From NCBI GenBank assembly GCA_964613035.1, contig CAZTFQ010000009.1, positions 1-64,000 on the forward strand: a stretch of DNA of 64,000 nucleotides, given 5' to 3'. The DNA comes from CAVIQK01 sp964613035. Its GTDB lineage: Bacteria > Bacillota > Clostridia > Christensenellales > DTU072. Below are positions 27,001-37,148 of this stretch, piece after piece. The notes under the pieces were generated by a model, which worked only from the letters and a program-made list of their open reading frames with translations, was not told the DNA's origin and did not search any database. How positions within the stretch are numbered: position 1 is the stretch's first letter; each line of letters opens with the position of its first letter. Made by a program: the position numbers and the translations under genes.

Positions 27001-30000
27001 CTCGGAGGTGAGTTTCAGGACCGCGTAACTGCCTGCGTCCATAGTCAAAGAAACTTTTTGAAGTTTATCGCCCTTACCGATGTACGACGTGTCGGAAGTG
27101 CTACGCTTGATGACGACGCCCTGATTGTCCGCGCCGTAGTAGTCGGAAGACTCTTCCGCGCCGTAAATATAAGGAGCCGCCACCGAGTAATTGGCGTCGC
27201 CTCTGGCGGACGCGTTGATTACCGCAAAGCTCACGGTAACTTCTCTTATAAACCGTGCCTCCAGCTCGTACGTATAGTCGGTGTAATAGGACGACGTGCC
27301 GTAATTGTCTCCTCTGCACTTGTCGAGTTTCACACTCGTCGTCAAATCGGACGAACACGATTCTATCGTCAAGTCGTTGACTTTTTTACCTGTCTTGTCG
27401 TACCACCCTAAGAAGCGGTAATTATCCGCGTGAGACGCCGTGACGGTTATCGTTCCGCCGTATATTCCCGATACGGACGTAGCGGACTGAGTACCGATGT
27501 ATACGCTAGTGTCTCTCAATGCGGAAGCATTGGAAGAAGGCGTGCCGAAAGCGTCGTAATAAACGACTCTCGACACGGTCACGTTGTTTATTTTAGACAA
27601 ATCGGGACGTAAGAACAGCGTTCTGCCGCTCATGGAGAGTTTCTTAGCCAGATCGACTATATCGAAGGTGTAAGTCGAGAGATTTTCCGTACCGTCCAGC
27701 TTGTAGTAATCCAATCCGTCGAAAGAATATTCCCAATAATTGAATGTATAAGACGTCAAGACGTCCGCATCCAGCGTCACGTAATTGATTGCGTCGGAAT
27801 AACCGCCGTCGACGTCTACTATTCTGCTCAACATTCTTATATCGGACGCGGAGCTTCTTTCCGGTTTACTCTCAACGTATACGGAAGTACGTATCTCGTC
27901 GGAGAGTCCCGATGCCGACGAATAAACCACCGTGGATAGAGAAGTTTTTTCGGTAGCGTATCTGAAATCGGCGCTGTCTCCGAGGTAATCGTAAGCGTGA
28001 TTGATATACAGCGTATATACTGGGAGGTATTCCAAAACGATTTTTACGGAATCCACCGAATACAAATCGACTTTGTCCGAGAGTCTGTCGGCATCCAAAG
28101 TCACGTAGTACTCGCGCTTGAATTCATTGAAATATTTACCCGCCAGCTCGAGCAGATTGGATTCTTTTCCGTTGCTCTCGAGATACCAGCCTATGAACTG
28201 ATAATCGGAAGATGAGGAAACTTCGTCTTCCGGGATACTCATCGTTATAGACGAGCCGTAGTCGAAGCGATACTTGCCGGACGAAGCTCTCAATGCCATA
28301 TTGTCGGGAGCGTAGAGAGTTATGTCGGAGTTACCGTTAATCGACGAGCCGTCCGCGTATCCTATGACGTACTCCGTATCTATCTCGAACGTTTTGACGT
28401 ACTTGATTTTATAAATAGAATTGTCGAGTACGAAAATTTTCACGACTATTTCGTCGCCTACTCTGGTAACGGAATAGTTGTCTTTATCGAGACCTGCCGT
28501 ATCGGAATCGACCGTGCCGTCGCTGTCGGAATCCGTATAGAGGTCGGAATATCCGAATATGCGTACGAAAGAATCGTCGTCGGAAATATCTTTGAAAACA
28601 AGGTTGTCGGTAGAAGTCCTATTGGTGGCTTCCAACTCGTAAAAGCCTTCTATGCGATAAAAATCGTTGATTTTAATTCTGATTTTTATCGTTTTATAAG
28701 CCGAGGTCTTATAGGAGAACGCTCCGTTGCCCTTAGTCGCGCTTATCGCCTTGTCGTTGTCGCCGATGACTGTTACCACGCCGCCCTCGGTATTATCCGA
28801 GCCGCCGACCGTCTCGTACGTAAGCACGGTCTCCACATTGTTGTTAAAGACCGCGTAATAATCGTTGTCTCTCGTTACTTCGAAGCTGCAAGAAAACGCG
28901 TCGGGCGCGGTCGCTCCGTGTATAGGCGAGATCCCGTCGTAGAAAGCTACTCCCGAGGAAGCGTTGGCGTTACGCCCGGACGTAACGGAATCTTTACCCT
29001 CGACGATAATAGTCGAACCGTATCCCACTCGATAAGTTTTTTTATCGTAGGCGGACAAATTGGTTACGGGGAGGACGTTTTTCTCGACGTTGCCTTCTAT
29101 CGCGTCGATAGTATCGACTACAAGGGACGCGTAAGAGACGTAATTGATATCGGGGGCGATGCCGCCGTTGGATTTATGGAACGGAAGCATCGTAAAGGAC
29201 ACTTGGTAATACTTAACGAACACCGCTCTGAATACTCTGTCCGAGTCAACGGTATATTCGAACTTGGTCGCGGTCAGCATTTTGACGGACCCCGTATTCA
29301 GCTTCTGCCAAGCGCCGTCGACGTATTCTTCGAATCCGTAGAAGTAATAACCGTCGGCATTGAGTCCGGTCTCTACGGTAACTATCGCGCCGAAGGGTAG
29401 CTCGGTGGACTTCCTTTCCGCGGGTACGGCAGACGAAGCGTCGGGGACGGACAAAACGCTCTTGCCGTCGTGGAGCAGTTGACCGCTCTTTCTGACCGAA
29501 CCCGATTCCGTCAGATAGGAATATACCGCGTCGGTAACGGATACGGCGGAAGTTTCTCCCGCGTCCGTATAAGAAGAAGTCGAATCGAATACGAACTCCG
29601 TCGTCTGTTGACGATAGACTCTTCTGGTGAGTTTTAATTTAATAATAACGTTTTTGTCGAAGAGCTTGGAATTGGTCAAGTTCTCGGTATAAGTAACGAG
29701 AGACGTATCGTTGATTAAGAGCGTACCCGAGACCGAAACGAGATATCCGTCTCTATAGACGTAATCGAGACCGCCCAAGTCCGACAGAGGAATATCTACG
29801 GTGTCGTAGCCGTAGGCGGAGCGGTCTATATAGAGCGCAGATATATAATAACCGTCGAGGAAGGAGTCCTTAATTTTGGCGGAGAAAGTCAAACCTCTGC
29901 CGTAAGTGAAAGTTGCCTTTTCCGTAACGGATAAAATATCGTCGACGTCGTCGACTACCGAGAGGAGCTCTTCGTCGGACTCGAGCACTTCGAGATTTTC

Positions 30001-33000
30001 TTTATACAGCTCGGCGTTGACGTTGAAGGACAAATCGATATTAAAATCGTCTCCGCTGCCTATTACCAGATCGCCTTCCGCGGTACGGACGTTGATCAAT
30101 TCGTCGTCCACGGTGAAGATCGCTTCATAGACGAAAGATCTGCCGACTCTCGTCGGGACTATTTTGTCGCCGTAATAGTTGCGATTGTTGACGATGAAAT
30201 ATCCCGAGATATCGTAACCGGAATTGAAAGTAATCTCCAGAGTTATCTTAGATCCGTAAGATATACCTTTAATCTCTCCGACGAAATTATCGAGAGATTT
30301 CGTAAGACCGCCTGCCTTCAGAGTAAGCGATTCTATTGCCGCAGAGGGGCTTTCTCCGCTCACTCCGACGGTCAAAACGTAGCTCTTGGGGGCGAATTTG
30401 ATATCCACAGTTACGTCGCCGCTCACGCCTATCAGCGTATAACGATAAGCGTCGGTACGAGTATCGCTCAGGACGCGTCCGTCGACCGATACGCTCTCTG
30501 TGATTCCGTAAGCGTTTTTCATACGGAAAGATATCGAGTCTATAACGAATCCCTTAGACGGAATAACGTCGAAGACGTAGCTCTTGGTGCACTCCACGAC
30601 GTCGGTAACGGTTACGTCGTCGTCTCGGGAAGAGACCGAAACGGAACCGTAAGAAGAACCGTTGGTCGTAACGGAAAGATTGAATTTCTTAAGTCTGTAC
30701 GGCAGAGAAATCGTAACGTCGGATTTAATATTGTCCACAGTGAACACGATGCGTTTTCCCGACGCGGTCTCGGAGACGAGATCGTCCGTCACGGGAATCG
30801 TTCTGCCTCCGACGGAATATTCCGACAAGTCGTAGCTCGAATCGAGGTCTACGGTAACCTGTACGGAATCGCCCCATTTGACGGTCCCGACGAAATGCTC
30901 TCCGGAGAGATTTTCTATACCGACCGTTCCTCCGACGCCCGAGGTGTAGGTTACGTCGAAGCGGATTTTTTCGAAGACGACGATTATGGTCGTATCCTGT
31001 CTTACGTCGGATATTTCGTAGACGCCGTCGACGGTGCCGTCCACCGATTGTTCCGCTCCGTTGACGGTGAAACTATATACGTATCCGCCTTTATCCGCGT
31101 AGTCGGGAGCGAGAATAACCGAGACGGACTCGCCGTAATAGAGAGTCTTGGTCATAGCCGACGTACCGCCGAAGGACGCCGTGCCGAGGTCTTCTCCTTC
31201 CACTTCCAGTGTAAGCGTATATCTGAGTCTCTTATATTGCGCGACGAAACGTCTGTCCGACGTCGCGGTCGATTCGTAATACGTGCCGGAGCCGAAAGAA
31301 GTTACGTATCCCGTTTCGGTACCGTCCGCCTTGAAAGAATCCAGCTTATATCCCGTATCGGGATTAAGAACTATACGATATCTGATACCGTATTCGACGG
31401 TATAGGAACCGTCGGCGTTATTCGTTACCGAGGGCGTCTTGTCGGAGCGGTCGTTATAGAAAGACCAACCGACCGCGGCGTCGCCGGAGACAACGGGCCC
31501 CGCGGCGAATACGGGATCGTCTACGAACGCCGCCGAGAGGGTCACCGAGCGTCTTTCGTATTCCGCTACTATCGCTCTGACGTCTTCTTTGACGGACTTT
31601 AAAGTTATCTCGACGCCAGCCGAAGAGAATACGACGTCATAGGCATCCGTAGAAGCCGACGCGGTCAAAACGATTTCGGATCCGGAATTGAGAGAAAGTC
31701 TTACGGCTTTTACAATATAACCGCTGCGAGCCAGTCCGGCGATATCGAGCACAAGGCTGTCGCCGTGGTTGATTCCTCTGAAGGTTGCGCGATAGAGAGT
31801 TTCGCCGTTGCCGGATATGCCGTCCTCGACGTCTTCCGGAACAATTTCCGAGTCGGAATAGATCGGCTTCACTCGGACAGAACCGTAAGAATCGTATTCA
31901 TAGTCCGCCGAAGCGAAATTGTCGGAATTATTGTAGGCGTAATAATTGAGCACGTAGGAATTGATTTCGAATTCCGCCACCACGGAGAGATTTTGTTTGA
32001 TTCCTCTGTAGACGTAACGCACCGTAGTGTTGTATTTAAGCAAATCTTCTTCCGTATTGGGTAGAAAGTCTTTTATCTCGACGGAATTGACGAACAGTCC
32101 CGTGATATGATAACCGACCGCGGCAGATATCGTTATCTCCACGTCGTCTCCCGAGCCGTATTCTTCTCTGTCCGTAACGACGGTACCGTAAGGACCCGAC
32201 GCCGTAACGACCGAGAAAACGTCCTTGGAATACACTGCTTCCACTTTCACGTCGTCTCTTACTTTAACGGCAATCGTGACGGCGGAATATTTGCCGTTGG
32301 CGGAATTGACGGTGCGCGCGACGTATTCGTCCGCGGATATACCGTCTATCAGTACGTCTCTAACGTAATAACCGTCGTCGGCTTTCAAGGTAATATCGAG
32401 GAGCGTATCGAAAGGCGCATAGGCGGAAGACAATTCCGCAAGTCCGTTCTGACCTATTATTCCTCTGTATGCGGTGCCGTATCCGTTGTCCGTAACGGTT
32501 ATCGAGTATTCTTTTTTGTCGAAGACGGCGTCTTTTATGACGATATTACCCGATTGCGGCGCGGTGAAAGTATATTCGTAATATCCGCCTTTATCGTCAA
32601 AGGAAGATAAAAATACGGTTTCCGAGCCTTCCGACGACACGACGGACACCGACGAGAGGACGAAACCTTCGTCGGGGATAATCCTTATCGTCGCCTTTTC
32701 TCCGTAGACGAAAGAAGTCGTCTGTCCCGACGCGGTAACGACCGATACGGAGCCGTTGTCGCAGGTCTCTGTCGTTATCGTTCCGTCGCCCGATTCGGAA
32801 GAGAATTCTTTCGTGGAGACGACCACGTCTTTTGAAGAAGTTATCTTCCCTAAAAACAGCGTTACGACGTTATTCTTGTACGGAATGATCTTTTCCTCTC
32901 CGTCTACCGTGACGGAAGAGACGTATCTGCCTTTTTCTAGGGCGATTTCAAGAGTCAGTTCTTCGTTATACTCGACGTCGTAGGAGAATAGTCTGCCGTT

Positions 33001-36000
33001 TTTGACTTCTCCGTCGCGATCGATTGCCGCATCGTAGTCGGAAGATACTCGCACGCTGTAGGTCACGGGGGAGACGGTGTATATCAAAGAGACGTCTTCC
33101 TTGAGATTGTCGAACAAATACGGGATATCAGAGGTATACGTCTCGGTGCCGTCCGCGCGGACTATTACGCATCGAGATATTCTGTAGCCCGTACCGACTT
33201 CTATCAACACGCCTACTTTTCCGCCGTATCCGTAGGACTGAGTAGGAGCCGTTTTTAGCTCGCCCTTACCTTCCACGGTAACGGACGCGGTGTAATAAAT
33301 ATCTGAATAGACGGCTTTTAGCTCTATATTCTCGGTAACTCCGTCTACGGAGAAGGTTACGGAGGTCACTCTGGGGTCCGTAGAGTCCGAGGACGGACGG
33401 ACGTAGTTGATCTCGTTAACGGTCGTCTTAAAATACGTCGACGTCGCCGAATGGAAATTAAGCGCCACTCCGTTGTAGTAGAGCGCGGAAACGTATTTGC
33501 CCTCCGTTGCGGAAAAAGTTTCCGAGAACGGAGTATTGTAATCGACTCTGTCTCTCACGGTGCCGTCTACGGTGACGTAATAAGACAGAGTTTCGTAAGT
33601 AACCGTTACGGATACGTCGGCGTACAGGTCTGTAAAACGGAGATAGAACTCCGTCGCGCCTCTGTTGACGGACAGAGAATTATCTCCCGCCGTAACGGAA
33701 GCGACAGCCATATTTTCGGGAGCGACGATTTTAATTTCCGCACTACCGCCGACGTTGATATCTTCGGCAGAAGTTTCCTTGCCGTTAATCGAAACAGTCC
33801 CGACTCCACCGACCTGATTGATTTCAAGGTTCACGGTGCGGAGCTTAAGGCATATTTCCACGGAGACGTCGTCGGTCAGCGTATAAGGAGCGTCCAGATA
33901 TTCCGCAAGCGCTATTATTATGCCGGAAGACGTCCTTACCGCGTCGTCGGACACGTCGACGCCGTTGATTTTCACATAATCTATCGAATAGTCGGACGAG
34001 AAGTCTATACGATAGAGATAAGCGTAAGTTTCCAAGAGTTGTCTCGAAGAAGTATCGCCGTCGACGTAGTCCTCTATATCGGGATAGAGATATTCTCCGC
34101 CTGCCTCGACGATAGAACCGTCTACGGGATATGAGGAGCCGTCCTTTTTCAGCGAAACCGTACCGTCGAGAGAAACCGTAACGACGGCGTCGGACACGTT
34201 GCCCAGACGATATACGACTTCTCCTTCTTTCAGATATCTGAAGTCTTCCACGGAATAGAGTCTACCGTCGTAGTTGCCGACTTCCGTCAGCACGGATTCT
34301 CCGTCGACGAGATATTTGATTCCGCCTATCGAGAGATAGGAGTCGGTTTTCACCAGAGTCGTACGAGCGGCGGTATAAATCACGTTGAGAGAGGCGTCGA
34401 AATAGTACGTAGCCGATTCCGTCGTTATGAATGCGCCGTCTCTGATTCCCGCGGGCTCGAAAACGTCGTAAGAAGAATCGACGTAATATTTTTTACCGCC
34501 GGTAGAGAACACCGAAACGGATTCTCCGTAATAAGATATCGCCGAAACGGTCGAAGCGACCGAAGACAGCGAATATATCTTTTTTTCGTCTTTATCGACG
34601 AAATATTTACTTGTCGCCGCGTCGAGGGACAGAATACCCGTAGACGGATCGAATTCTCCGGCTCTAGAAGTGCACGCCGCGTCGTAACAGACGATGCCGT
34701 CGCGATGATAATAAGGCATATCGCCGAGACGGAAGGACGAAAGAGCTCCGTCGACGTAATTGACGACGACTCCGCTCTGCTCGGTCATTTTATAATTAAG
34801 CGTATTGCCGAGATAGAATCTACCCGCGGAAGTCGTCAAAACTCCCGACGACGGATAATAAGAACCCGTCTTGACCGCAACGGTAGACTCGTCGGGGAAG
34901 AGATAATACGTCGTAGCGCCCGCAGTGAAAGCGTAGAGTCGTCCCGCGCGATATTCTTCTTCGTAATCCGCGTCGGCAAGAATATACGCCTCGTCGCCGT
35001 AGACGAAATAGGTCTTTTCTTCTCCGAGGGAGAGAGTTCCGCCGATATAAGAACCGCAATACTTGCCTATCGTGCCCGACGGATAAATCTTATAGTTATT
35101 CCCGCCTATCGCCATAGAATCCGCATCTATACGCACGTCGGAAGCGGTTTCGAGGACATAGACGGAGCCCGACGTCATAACGTCGCGAGTGGATATGTCG
35201 AGTCTGCCGTTGACTACCGAAATATTCAGTGCGTGAGGGGTTGGAGTGAATCGAGGATATACGACCATATCGCCCGTTACGACGGTATTGGCGGTGACGG
35301 GGGTTGTTTTGCCTTCTTCGAACCAGCCTACGAAGGTATGGAGCGCCTTCACCGGCGTATGTACGCAAAAAGCCGTTCCTATGGTAGACGCGTAAGCGAC
35401 GTCCGCCTGCTCGTGAAGTCCGTCAGAGTCTCTGTCCAGCTCGGAATCTCCCGCCATAAAGCTGACCGAGAAATCTTTTGTAAAATAGCGCGCTTCTACG
35501 GAAGTGCTTTCGGAAAAACGCGTGGAAGACGTCACTCGAGTGAGACTGTTCTTAATATACCAGCCGTCGAATTCGTAACCGTATTTCACAAGAACGGGGA
35601 GACCGTCTTTTAAGACTATTTCACCGTATGAATCCGTAAGGAGAGTGGCGGAAGAGGAAATTGCCCCGAGGACTTTTTCCGAAGACAGTCCCGCGTTGTA
35701 GGCAAGCTCTATTCTGCCCAGCACCGCGGACATTTCTTCCAGAGTTATCGTATTGGTCTCGTATTCCATAACGGCGACGACTCTGAGGACCGACGAGCCG
35801 TCTGACTTGTTCAAAGTGAAGCTCAGAGAATAAGACGAGCCGTCCGAGGACGAATAAAACGACACCGGAGCGATATCGGAAGACAGCACCGACACAGACG
35901 CCGACGCTCCTGAGGGAGCCAATTCGACGTAGTTGCCGTCGGAAGTCTCTATGAGCCACTTGGACAAAACCGCCCTGCTGCCGGCTTCCACTTTAATCTT

Positions 36001-37056
36001 GGACAACTCGTAGCCGTACTCGTAGTATCCGGAATACTTGAGAGCCGTTCTGTTAAGTCCCGTCGCGGCGGGGACCGAAGATATCTCCGAAGTCTGAGAA
36101 GAAGAACCGTTTTCGTGAGAAGCCTGCGTGGTAAAGGTATCCTTAAACCCGAGCGCACCGACGTATTCTCCGTCGGAATCCGTCCTAAGCGTGCTCTCCG
36201 CGGTGACGAAGACCTCGAAGTCCGCCTTATTGTCGGCGTAGAGCCCCTCGAAGTCCATATCGGACTCGATACTCTCGAAGACGGAATAGTCTTCCACGTC
36301 CCAGCCTATGAAAGTTTTTCCGTATTTTTTGTAATAAGGTCCCGTCCCGGAGGGCACTTCAACGGGGTCTCCGTATTTTACCCTGCTGACCTGATAGGTC
36401 CCGTCGGATCTTCTGAAGCGGACCGTGTAAGTTTTCTTTTCGAAAATCGCTCTGTACGAGACGTCCTTAGAGACGTGAGAGTCTCTTCTGGACGCGTCGG
36501 CATAACCGTCGTCCCAACCGACGAATTCATATCCTTCGTCCGGCACCGCTCTTACGGTAGAACAATTCTCTCCCGCAGGGAGAGTCTGTACGAGAGTACC
36601 TTCTAACCGCCCGCCGTCGGTGTAGAGATAAGTGACCGTGACGTCGGCGGATACGACTTCCACTTCCAGTTTCCATTCCTGACCGCCGTATTTAACGGTG
36701 AATTTTTGCCTGCCTTCCACCGTCTGATCCAGCCCTTGCGGATTCAGCTTGGACAGAGGCACTTCTCCGGAAGAACCGTCCGAGTACGACAATCTGACAT
36801 AGACCTCGTTGAGGTCGGCGGTCATTCCAAGGGCGTCCGAAGGGAATTCTATTCCCGTGACGGTCTTTTCCGAATTAAGTTTCTCTCCGTTAAAAATAGA
36901 ACCGATGATATTGCTCCCGACCGTAGTGTCGTATGCGCAAAAAGCTCCCAGACCTATGAGAAGAATAGAGACGATAAGCACGACGGCTATCGCCGCTCTC
37001 GAACGAGGGGAAGAAAATTTAGATTTGTTTGCCCATCTGCGGTCGTCTTTTTTCAT
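24052..37056 (-). CDS. Giant membrane-anchored InlB-repeat/GLUG surface protein
   Basis: A single intact frame of 4,334 codons. A basic N-terminus and one hydrophobic segment (residues 24-46, AAIAVVLIVSILLIGLGAFC) act as signal anchor; there is no sorting motif at the C-terminus. An Ig-like Big domain covers about 65-140. Most of 145-3440 is built from divergent InlB B-repeat units (typical core GYEFVGWDDG, KTFIGWD, YRAIFEKKTYTV). A tyrosine-rich tandem block of another type lies at about 632-999. Residues about 3555-4320 are a GLUG/beta-helix region (GGVFGYA, GGAVGHMG, GGLVGINEGS, GGMIGHNVG). Such proteins usually serve adhesion or cell-surface structure. The start is the ATG at 37056 (AAGGA five bases before), not 37083, which has no ribosome site. 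It heads the polyamine-transport operon. Confidence 0.9.
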   Translation of the reverse strand: MKKDDRRWANKSKFSSPRSRAAIAVVLIVSILLIGLGAFCAYDTTVGSNIIGSIFNGEKLNSEKTVTGIEFPSDALGMTADLNEVYVRLSYSDGSSGEVPLSKLNPQGLDQTVEGRQKFTVKYGGQEWKLEVEVVSADVTVTYLYTDGGRLEGTLVQTLPAGENCSTVRAVPDEGYEFVGWDDGYADASRRDSHVSKDVSYRAIFEKKTYTVRFRRSDGTYQVSRVKYGDPVEVPSGTGPYYKKYGKTFIGWDVEDYSVFESIESDMDFEGLYADNKADFEVFVTAESTLRTDSDGEYVGALGFKDTFTTQASHENGSSSQTSEISSVPAATGLNRTALKYSGYYEYGYELSKIKVEAGSRAVLSKWLIETSDGNYVELAPSGASASVSVLSSDIAPVSFYSSSDGSSYSLSFTLNKSDGSSVLRVVAVMEYETNTITLEEMSAVLGRIELAYNAGLSSEKVLGAISSSATLLTDSYGEIVLKDGLPVLVKYGYEFDGWYIKNSLTRVTSSTRFSESTSVEARYFTKDFSVSFMAGDSELDRDSDGLHEQADVAYASTIGTAFCVHTPVKALHTFVGWFEEGKTTPVTANTVVTGDMVVYPRFTPTPHALNISVVNGRLDISTRDVMTSGSVYVLETASDVRIDADSMAIGGNNYKIYPSGTIGKYCGSYIGGTLSLGEEKTYFVYGDEAYILADADYEEEYRAGRLYAFTAGATTYYLFPDESTVAVKTGSYYPSSGVLTTSAGRFYLGNTLNYKMTEQSGVVVNYVDGALSSFRLGDMPYYHRDGIVCYDAACTSRAGEFDPSTGILSLDAATSKYFVDKDEKKIYSLSSVASTVSAISYYGESVSVFSTGGKKYYVDSSYDVFEPAGIRDGAFITTESATYYFDASLNVIYTAARTTLVKTDSYLSIGGIKYLVDGESVLTEVGNYDGRLYSVEDFRYLKEGEVVYRLGNVSDAVVTVSLDGTVSLKKDGSSYPVDGSIVEAGGEYLYPDIEDYVDGDTSSRQLLETYAYLYRIDFSSDYSIDYVKINGVDVSDDAVRTSSGIIIALAEYLDAPYTLTDDVSVEICLKLRTVNLEINQVGGVGTVSINGKETSAEDINVGGSAEIKIVAPENMAVASVTAGDNSLSVNRGATEFYLRFTDLYADVSVTVTYETLSYYVTVDGTVRDRVDYNTPFSETFSATEGKYVSALYYNGVALNFHSATSTYFKTTVNEINYVRPSSDSTDPRVTSVTFSVDGVTENIELKAVYSDIYYTASVTVEGKGELKTAPTQSYGYGGKVGVLIEVGTGYRISRCVIVRADGTETYTSDIPYLFDNLKEDVSLIYTVSPVTYSVRVSSDYDAAIDRDGEVKNGRLFSYDVEYNEELTLEIALEKGRYVSSVTVDGEEKIIPYKNNVVTLFLGKITSSKDVVVSTKEFSSESGDGTITTETCDNGSVSVVTASGQTTSFVYGEKATIRIIPDEGFVLSSVSVVSSEGSETVFLSSFDDKGGYYEYTFTAPQSGNIVIKDAVFDKKEYSITVTDNGYGTAYRGIIGQNGLAELSSAYAPFDTLLDITLKADDGYYVRDVLIDGISADEYVARTVNSANGKYSAVTIAVKVRDDVKVEAVYSKDVFSVVTASGPYGTVVTDREEYGSGDDVEITISAAVGYHITGLFVNSVEIKDFLPNTEEDLLKYNTTVRYVYRGIKQNLSVVAEFEINSYVLNYYAYNNSDNFASADYEYDSYGSVRVKPIYSDSEIVPEDVEDGISGNGETLYRATFRGINHGDSLVLDIAGLARSGYIVKAVRLSLNSGSEIVLTASASTDAYDVVFSSAGVEITLKSVKEDVRAIVAEYERRSVTLSAAFVDDPVFAAGPVVSGDAAVGWSFYNDRSDKTPSVTNNADGSYTVEYGIRYRIVLNPDTGYKLDSFKADGTETGYVTSFGSGTYYESTATSDRRFVAQYKRLRYTLTLEVEGEDLGTASFGGTSAMTKTLYYGESVSVILAPDYADKGGYVYSFTVNGAEQSVDGTVDGVYEISDVRQDTTIIVVFEKIRFDVTYTSGVGGTVGIENLSGEHFVGTVKWGDSVQVTVDLDSSYDLSEYSVGGRTIPVTDDLVSETASGKRIVFTVDNIKSDVTISLPYRLKKFNLSVTTNGSSYGSVSVSSRDDDVTVTDVVECTKSYVFDVIPSKGFVIDSISFRMKNAYGITESVSVDGRVLSDTRTDAYRYTLIGVSGDVTVDIKFAPKSYVLTVGVSGESPSAAIESLTLKAGGLTKSLDNFVGEIKGISYGSKITLEITFNSGYDISGYFIVNNRNYYGDKIVPTRVGRSFVYEAIFTVDDELINVRTAEGDLVIGSGDDFNIDLSFNVNAELYKENLEVLESDEELLSVVDDVDDILSVTEKATFTYGRGLTFSAKIKDSFLDGYYISALYIDRSAYGYDTVDIPLSDLGGLDYVYRDGYLVSVSGTLLINDTSLVTYTENLTNSKLFDKNVIIKLKLTRRVYRQQTTEFVFDSTSSYTDAGETSAVSVTDAVYSYLTESGSVRKSGQLLHDGKSVLSVPDASSAVPAERKSTELPFGAIVTVETGLNADGYYFYGFEEYVDGAWQKLNTGSVKMLTATKFEYTVDSDRVFRAVFVKYYQVSFTMLPFHKSNGGIAPDINYVSYASLVVDTIDAIEGNVEKNVLPVTNLSAYDKKTYRVGYGSTIIVEGKDSVTSGRNANASSGVAFYDGISPIHGATAPDAFSCSFEVTRDNDYYAVFNNNVETVLTYETVGGSDNTEGGVVTVIGDNDKAISATKGNGAFSYKTSAYKTIKIRIKINDFYRIEGFYELEATNRTSTDNLVFKDISDDDSFVRIFGYSDLYTDSDSDGTVDSDTAGLDKDNYSVTRVGDEIVVKIFVLDNSIYKIKYVKTFEIDTEYVIGYADGSSINGNSDITLYAPDNMALRASSGKYRFDYGSSITMSIPEDEVSSSSDYQFIGWYLESNGKESNLLELAGKYFNEFKREYYVTLDADRLSDKVDLYSVDSVKIVLEYLPVYTLYINHAYDYLGDSADFRYATEKTSLSTVVYSSASGLSDEIRTSVYVESKPERSSASDIRMLSRIVDVDGGYSDAINYVTLDADVLTSYTFNYWEYSFDGLDYYKLDGTENLSTYTFDIVDLAKKLSMSGRTLFLRPDLSKINNVTVSRVVYYDAFGTPSSNASALRDTSVYIGTQSATSVSGIYGGTITVTASHADNYRFLGWYDKTGKKVNDLTIESCSSDLTTSVKLDKCRGDNYGTSSYYTDYTYELEARFIREVTVSFAVINASARGDANYSVAAPYIYGAEESSDYYGADNQGVVIKRSTSDTSYIGKGDKLQKVSLTMDAGSYAVLKLTSESNEKGFDPSCMFRSGFAAGGSCYYNEEDGYYTLPFNYDRSVTVQYVTYGNIVLENLLPDITLTLPSTLADTYKEGVDVAVRNGIDVSALYGIDSSYYLSKKDLDYTLRIDGNGDLVIETGGDSSCSVVIPYIKKADYDSVTQKVKLSQMKSGYVVETYNIGFSYKKHSGTEIVIDLAAKGYMPFASGKGSSSDPYIISTPKHLAAIEAVYRTTSNSPDTSGDEPISFNGLDFVTYISNPSKYSVGGVYFKLDDSVPASERYMSLGNWQPLTRDGQGFNSTLDGSEWEIGNVTVTDADSYYGIFGKAYKAVFKELDFMGGNNIVAEGDYIGLLTGYAKEVRFVDVNVKGNNESFLGGMTTLGVISSKGNYIGTLAGYADSCVLENVYLRLITVTGITTPTPSRDEGGEIIKDDYGNVVYETVGGKYVGGVFGYAVDTNIGSDSTSTTLNNVTVQGGSYIGGVAGEFLSRDKAVGITNITFVGNSLSFGIKDQSFVVGGAVGHMGVNTSMEKVYVSASSVKITVSGYYRNMSRNSVLDNTEEFSENSAIGGLVGINEGSVNDLRLTQGSIGLNGSVAGGFIGYNKGTAVNLYIAIAGRVSFNTQHSGYYGGMIGHNVGLVDNCRIGSYGTFSGLSSDASQLINSGNIEGNVNVSFISDGAIALSGETFTDKKGIIHNSWGFNAMGGMVGANGGKIYNSVTYGKVIAYSRLGSGAEAFLALGGIVGANLNSKVSVDDADGTVRIINCGSSYSVTVNYTVMALTSTTELSLNVAVGSVIGHHGTGFASGLYAYHPAAASYYNIGSPSGENSYSAATLTGHVTGIASSLAGMGFGTFQSSWAYYNEASSTTARDSGITGNHKISDVAITSEKLSAPFVAYDSVNGYGPEPEGGWNRFNVFPTNANYNTMIGSTTASVYNVKGADLSSFFKAYIECSEGYEMKTPNNSSLYAYDGAPYRIDPDTGMPTSEKLGNTYAYSSSKPSAWMI
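34060..35160 (-). other. Tyrosine-rich tandem repeat block inside the giant protein
   Basis: About 365 residues (roughly 632-999) made of about eight units of 25-35 residues with the loose pattern K-Y-[YF]-V-D followed by a hydrophobic strand and a GxLxS/T turn. Examples are SKYFVDKDEKKIYSL, KKYYVDSSYDVFEP, ATYYFDASLNVIYT and IKYLVDGESVLTE. These differ from the flanking InlB-type units, which carry the GW core. Possibly a beta-propeller or solenoid module. Confidence 0.5.
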
Positions 37057-37098
37057 ATCGATCCTTATGGCTCGTCGGAGCATATCATATTATTCGCG

Positions 37099-37133
37099 TG
37101 CGTGCGTGGCGCGTGTTACGCGCGATACGTGCG
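37099..37133 (-). promoter_or_regulatory. GC-rich hairpin in the giant gene leader
   Basis: Perfect core GCGCGT (37109-37114) and ACGCGC (37118-37123) with a three-base loop, extended by an imperfect outer stem to about 37100/37132. It lies within the predicted 86-nt leader and contrasts with the AT-rich flanks. Could control mRNA stability or translation. Confidence 0.45.
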
Positions 37134-37148
37134 AAAGAATATAAGCAT

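Noticed and set aside
33000..35000. CRISPR-like or DNA-level tandem repeats in the giant gene
   Set aside because: Repeats are visible only at the protein level with highly diverged DNA; there are no identical spaced direct repeats.
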